From: Planctomycetales bacterium
Lineage (GTDB): Bacteria; Planctomycetota; Phycisphaerae; SM23-33
NCBI GenBank assembly: GCA_030673005.1
Contig: DAOVFI010000143.1
Coordinates: 1-6,452, forward strand
Reading direction: 5' to 3'
Length of the DNA: 6,452 nt
This document shows, in pieces, positions 5,228 to 6,452 of this stretch. A model generated the notes under the pieces. That model searched no databases. It was not told the DNA's origin and saw only the letters and a program-made list of their open reading frames with translations. The translations under genes were made by a program, and so were the position numbers. Numbering within the stretch: position 1 is the first letter of the stretch; every line of letters begins with the position of its first letter.

Positions 5228-6452
5228 CCAGCGCCGCCAGCGACTTTTCGACGGCATCGAGGTCCCGCTTCAGTGTCGCAAGGCGTTCGCGCTGCCGGCT
5301 GACGACTTCGGACGGGGCATTGGCGAGGAATTTCTCGTTGGTGAGTTTCTTCTCGATACCCGCGACGCCGCTGCGGATTGTCTCGGCCTGCTTTGTAAGG
5401 CGGGCGCGTTCATCCTCGACGTCAATTATACCCAACACATAGAAAGGCACCCCGCCGACGGTGAAAGTCCCCGCGTCGCTTCGTCGGGCCTCCTGACCGG
5501 CGGAAATCACCTCCACACAGGCCTGCGATTCGAATAACTCACGATTATCCATAATAATCCGGCCTGGTTCGCTTTCGGGGCCGAAGGAAATCTCGACCTT
5601 CTGCTTCGGCGGGACGTTGTGCTCTGCCCGGAGGTTTCTGACGCCGCGAACGGCCTCGCTGTAGAGTTCAAAATCCCTTTCCGCCGACGGATCGATCGTG
5701 GCTGCATCCGCCATCGGCCAGCGGGCGCGGATAAGCATGTCTTCGGCCGGGAAATTCCCCGGCCCACGATTCGGGGCGACCTCGTTCAACTGCGACCATA
5801 TCTGCTCGGTAATGAACGGGATTATCGGGTGCAGCAGGCGCAGCAACACGTCCAGGCAGTGGGCAAGGACGGCCTTGGGAGCGGCCTGTCCGGCGTTGAT
5901 GCGAATCTTGGCGATCTCCAGGTACCAGTCGCAGAAATCGTTCCACATGAAGTGGTAGAGCAGGTCGGCCAGTTCGTTAAACCGAAAGGCATCGACGGCT
6001 GCGGTCGCGTCGCGGACCGTCGCATTCATCCGGCTGATGATCCACCGGTCGGATAAGTCCTTCTTCGGATGAATCTCGCTCCATGCGGGCATTGCTTCGA
6101 GATTCATCAGCGCGAAGCGCGAGGCGTTCCAGAGTTTGTTGCATAAATTCCGTCCGACGTCGAATTTCGGGCTGGTATTCGCCTGCCGGCCATCGGGCAG
6201 CGTCATCTCCGAAACAGGCATGCGGACGTCCTGTGTCTCGGTGGTCATACTCGTCAGTGTGAACCGCATGGCGTCGGCCCCGTGCGAGGCGATGATGTCC
6301 AATGGGTCAATCCCGTTGCCGAGGCTCTTGGACATTTTCCTGCCCTGCCCGTCCTGGATCATCGCGTGGATATAGACCTGCGAAAACGGTATATCGCCCC
6401 GAAAATACTGCCCGAACATCACCATCCGACTGACCCACAGCGTAATAATCTC
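5223..6452 (-). CDS. valS: Valyl-tRNA synthetase, C-terminal part (5' end beyond the window)
   Basis: This class I enzyme charges tRNA-Val in the cytoplasm. The frame is open to the window edge, giving 409 residues, under half of a usual ValRS of roughly 850-950. The HIGH motif and editing domain lie outside the window. The visible part opens with EIITLWVSRMVMFGQYF and has KMSKS at fragment residues 39-43, followed by LGNGIDPLD. CNKLWNASRFALMN (about 104-117) and the helical anticodon-binding domain with NDFCDWYLE (171-179) come next. The tail (about 343-409) is the charged coiled coil characteristic of ValRS, with FLANAP at 375-380. Between QDVRMPV and the FDVGRNLCNKLWN segment there is an extra stretch (about 81-96) compared with E. 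coli ValRS, which I recall from planctomycete homologues. Its TAG stop falls inside a GTAG repeat. The ATG at 6423-6425 is internal, not the start. Confidence 0.97.
   Translation of the reverse strand, partial: EIITLWVSRMVMFGQYFRGDIPFSQVYIHAMIQDGQGRKMSKSLGNGIDPLDIIASHGADAMRFTLTSMTTETQDVRMPVSEMTLPDGRQANTSPKFDVGRNLCNKLWNASRFALMNLEAMPAWSEIHPKKDLSDRWIISRMNATVRDATAAVDAFRFNELADLLYHFMWNDFCDWYLEIAKIRINAGQAAPKAVLAHCLDVLLRLLHPIIPFITEQIWSQLNEVAPNRGPGNFPAEDMLIRARWPMADAATIDPSAERDFELYSEAVRGVRNLRAEHNVPPKQKVEISFGPESEPGRIIMDNRELFESQACVEVISAGQEARRSDAGTFTVGGVPFYVLGIIDVEDERARLTKQAETIRSGVAGIEKKLTNEKFLANAPSEVVSRQRERLATLKRDLDAVEKSLAALG

Overview
The window reads as ordinary chromosomal sequence of a moderately GC-rich bacterium. 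A planctomycete, possibly of the Phycisphaerae, is my best guess. The evidence is indirect: a ValRS with an extra segment before its conserved CNKLWNASRF stretch, a PQQ-like beta-propeller lipoprotein, a DUF151/BFN protein, and intergenic gaps filled with short dispersed repeats. No rRNA or other decisive marker is present, so this taxonomy is an inference.

Layout from left to right. A complete tyrosyl-tRNA synthetase gene (tyrS, minus strand, 14-1234) is followed by a 235-base divergent gap holding 7-bp tandem repeats. Next comes the only plus-strand gene (1470-2975), an uncharacterised lipoprotein with a HEAT-like helical N-terminal half. It converges on a minus-strand group across a 184-base gap. 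That gap carries GGAATAG repeats and a near-perfect nested inverted repeat. The minus-strand group, in transcription order, is valS (3' part only, running off the right edge), a 172-base gap with GTAG-hairpin repeats, a seven-repeat PQQ-type propeller lipoprotein (3839-5050), and a DUF151/bifunctional-nuclease-family gene with a coiled-coil tail (3160-3786).

The two aminoacyl-tRNA synthetases (TyrRS, ValRS) are translation housekeeping genes. The two lipoproteins are envelope proteins of unknown role. The DUF151 protein is cytoplasmic. valS, the propeller gene and the DUF151 gene may be co-transcribed (same strand, gaps of 172 and 52 bases), but no shared function is apparent.

I found no CRISPR array, tRNA, transposase, toxin-antitoxin pair or defence cassette. 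The most interesting material is intergenic. Two unrelated repeat families both have a GTAG tetranucleotide directly beside a hairpin, the layout of REP elements mobilised by RAYT (TnpA-REP) proteins. One of these elements supplies the valS stop codon. I see no convincing new multi-gene system here.
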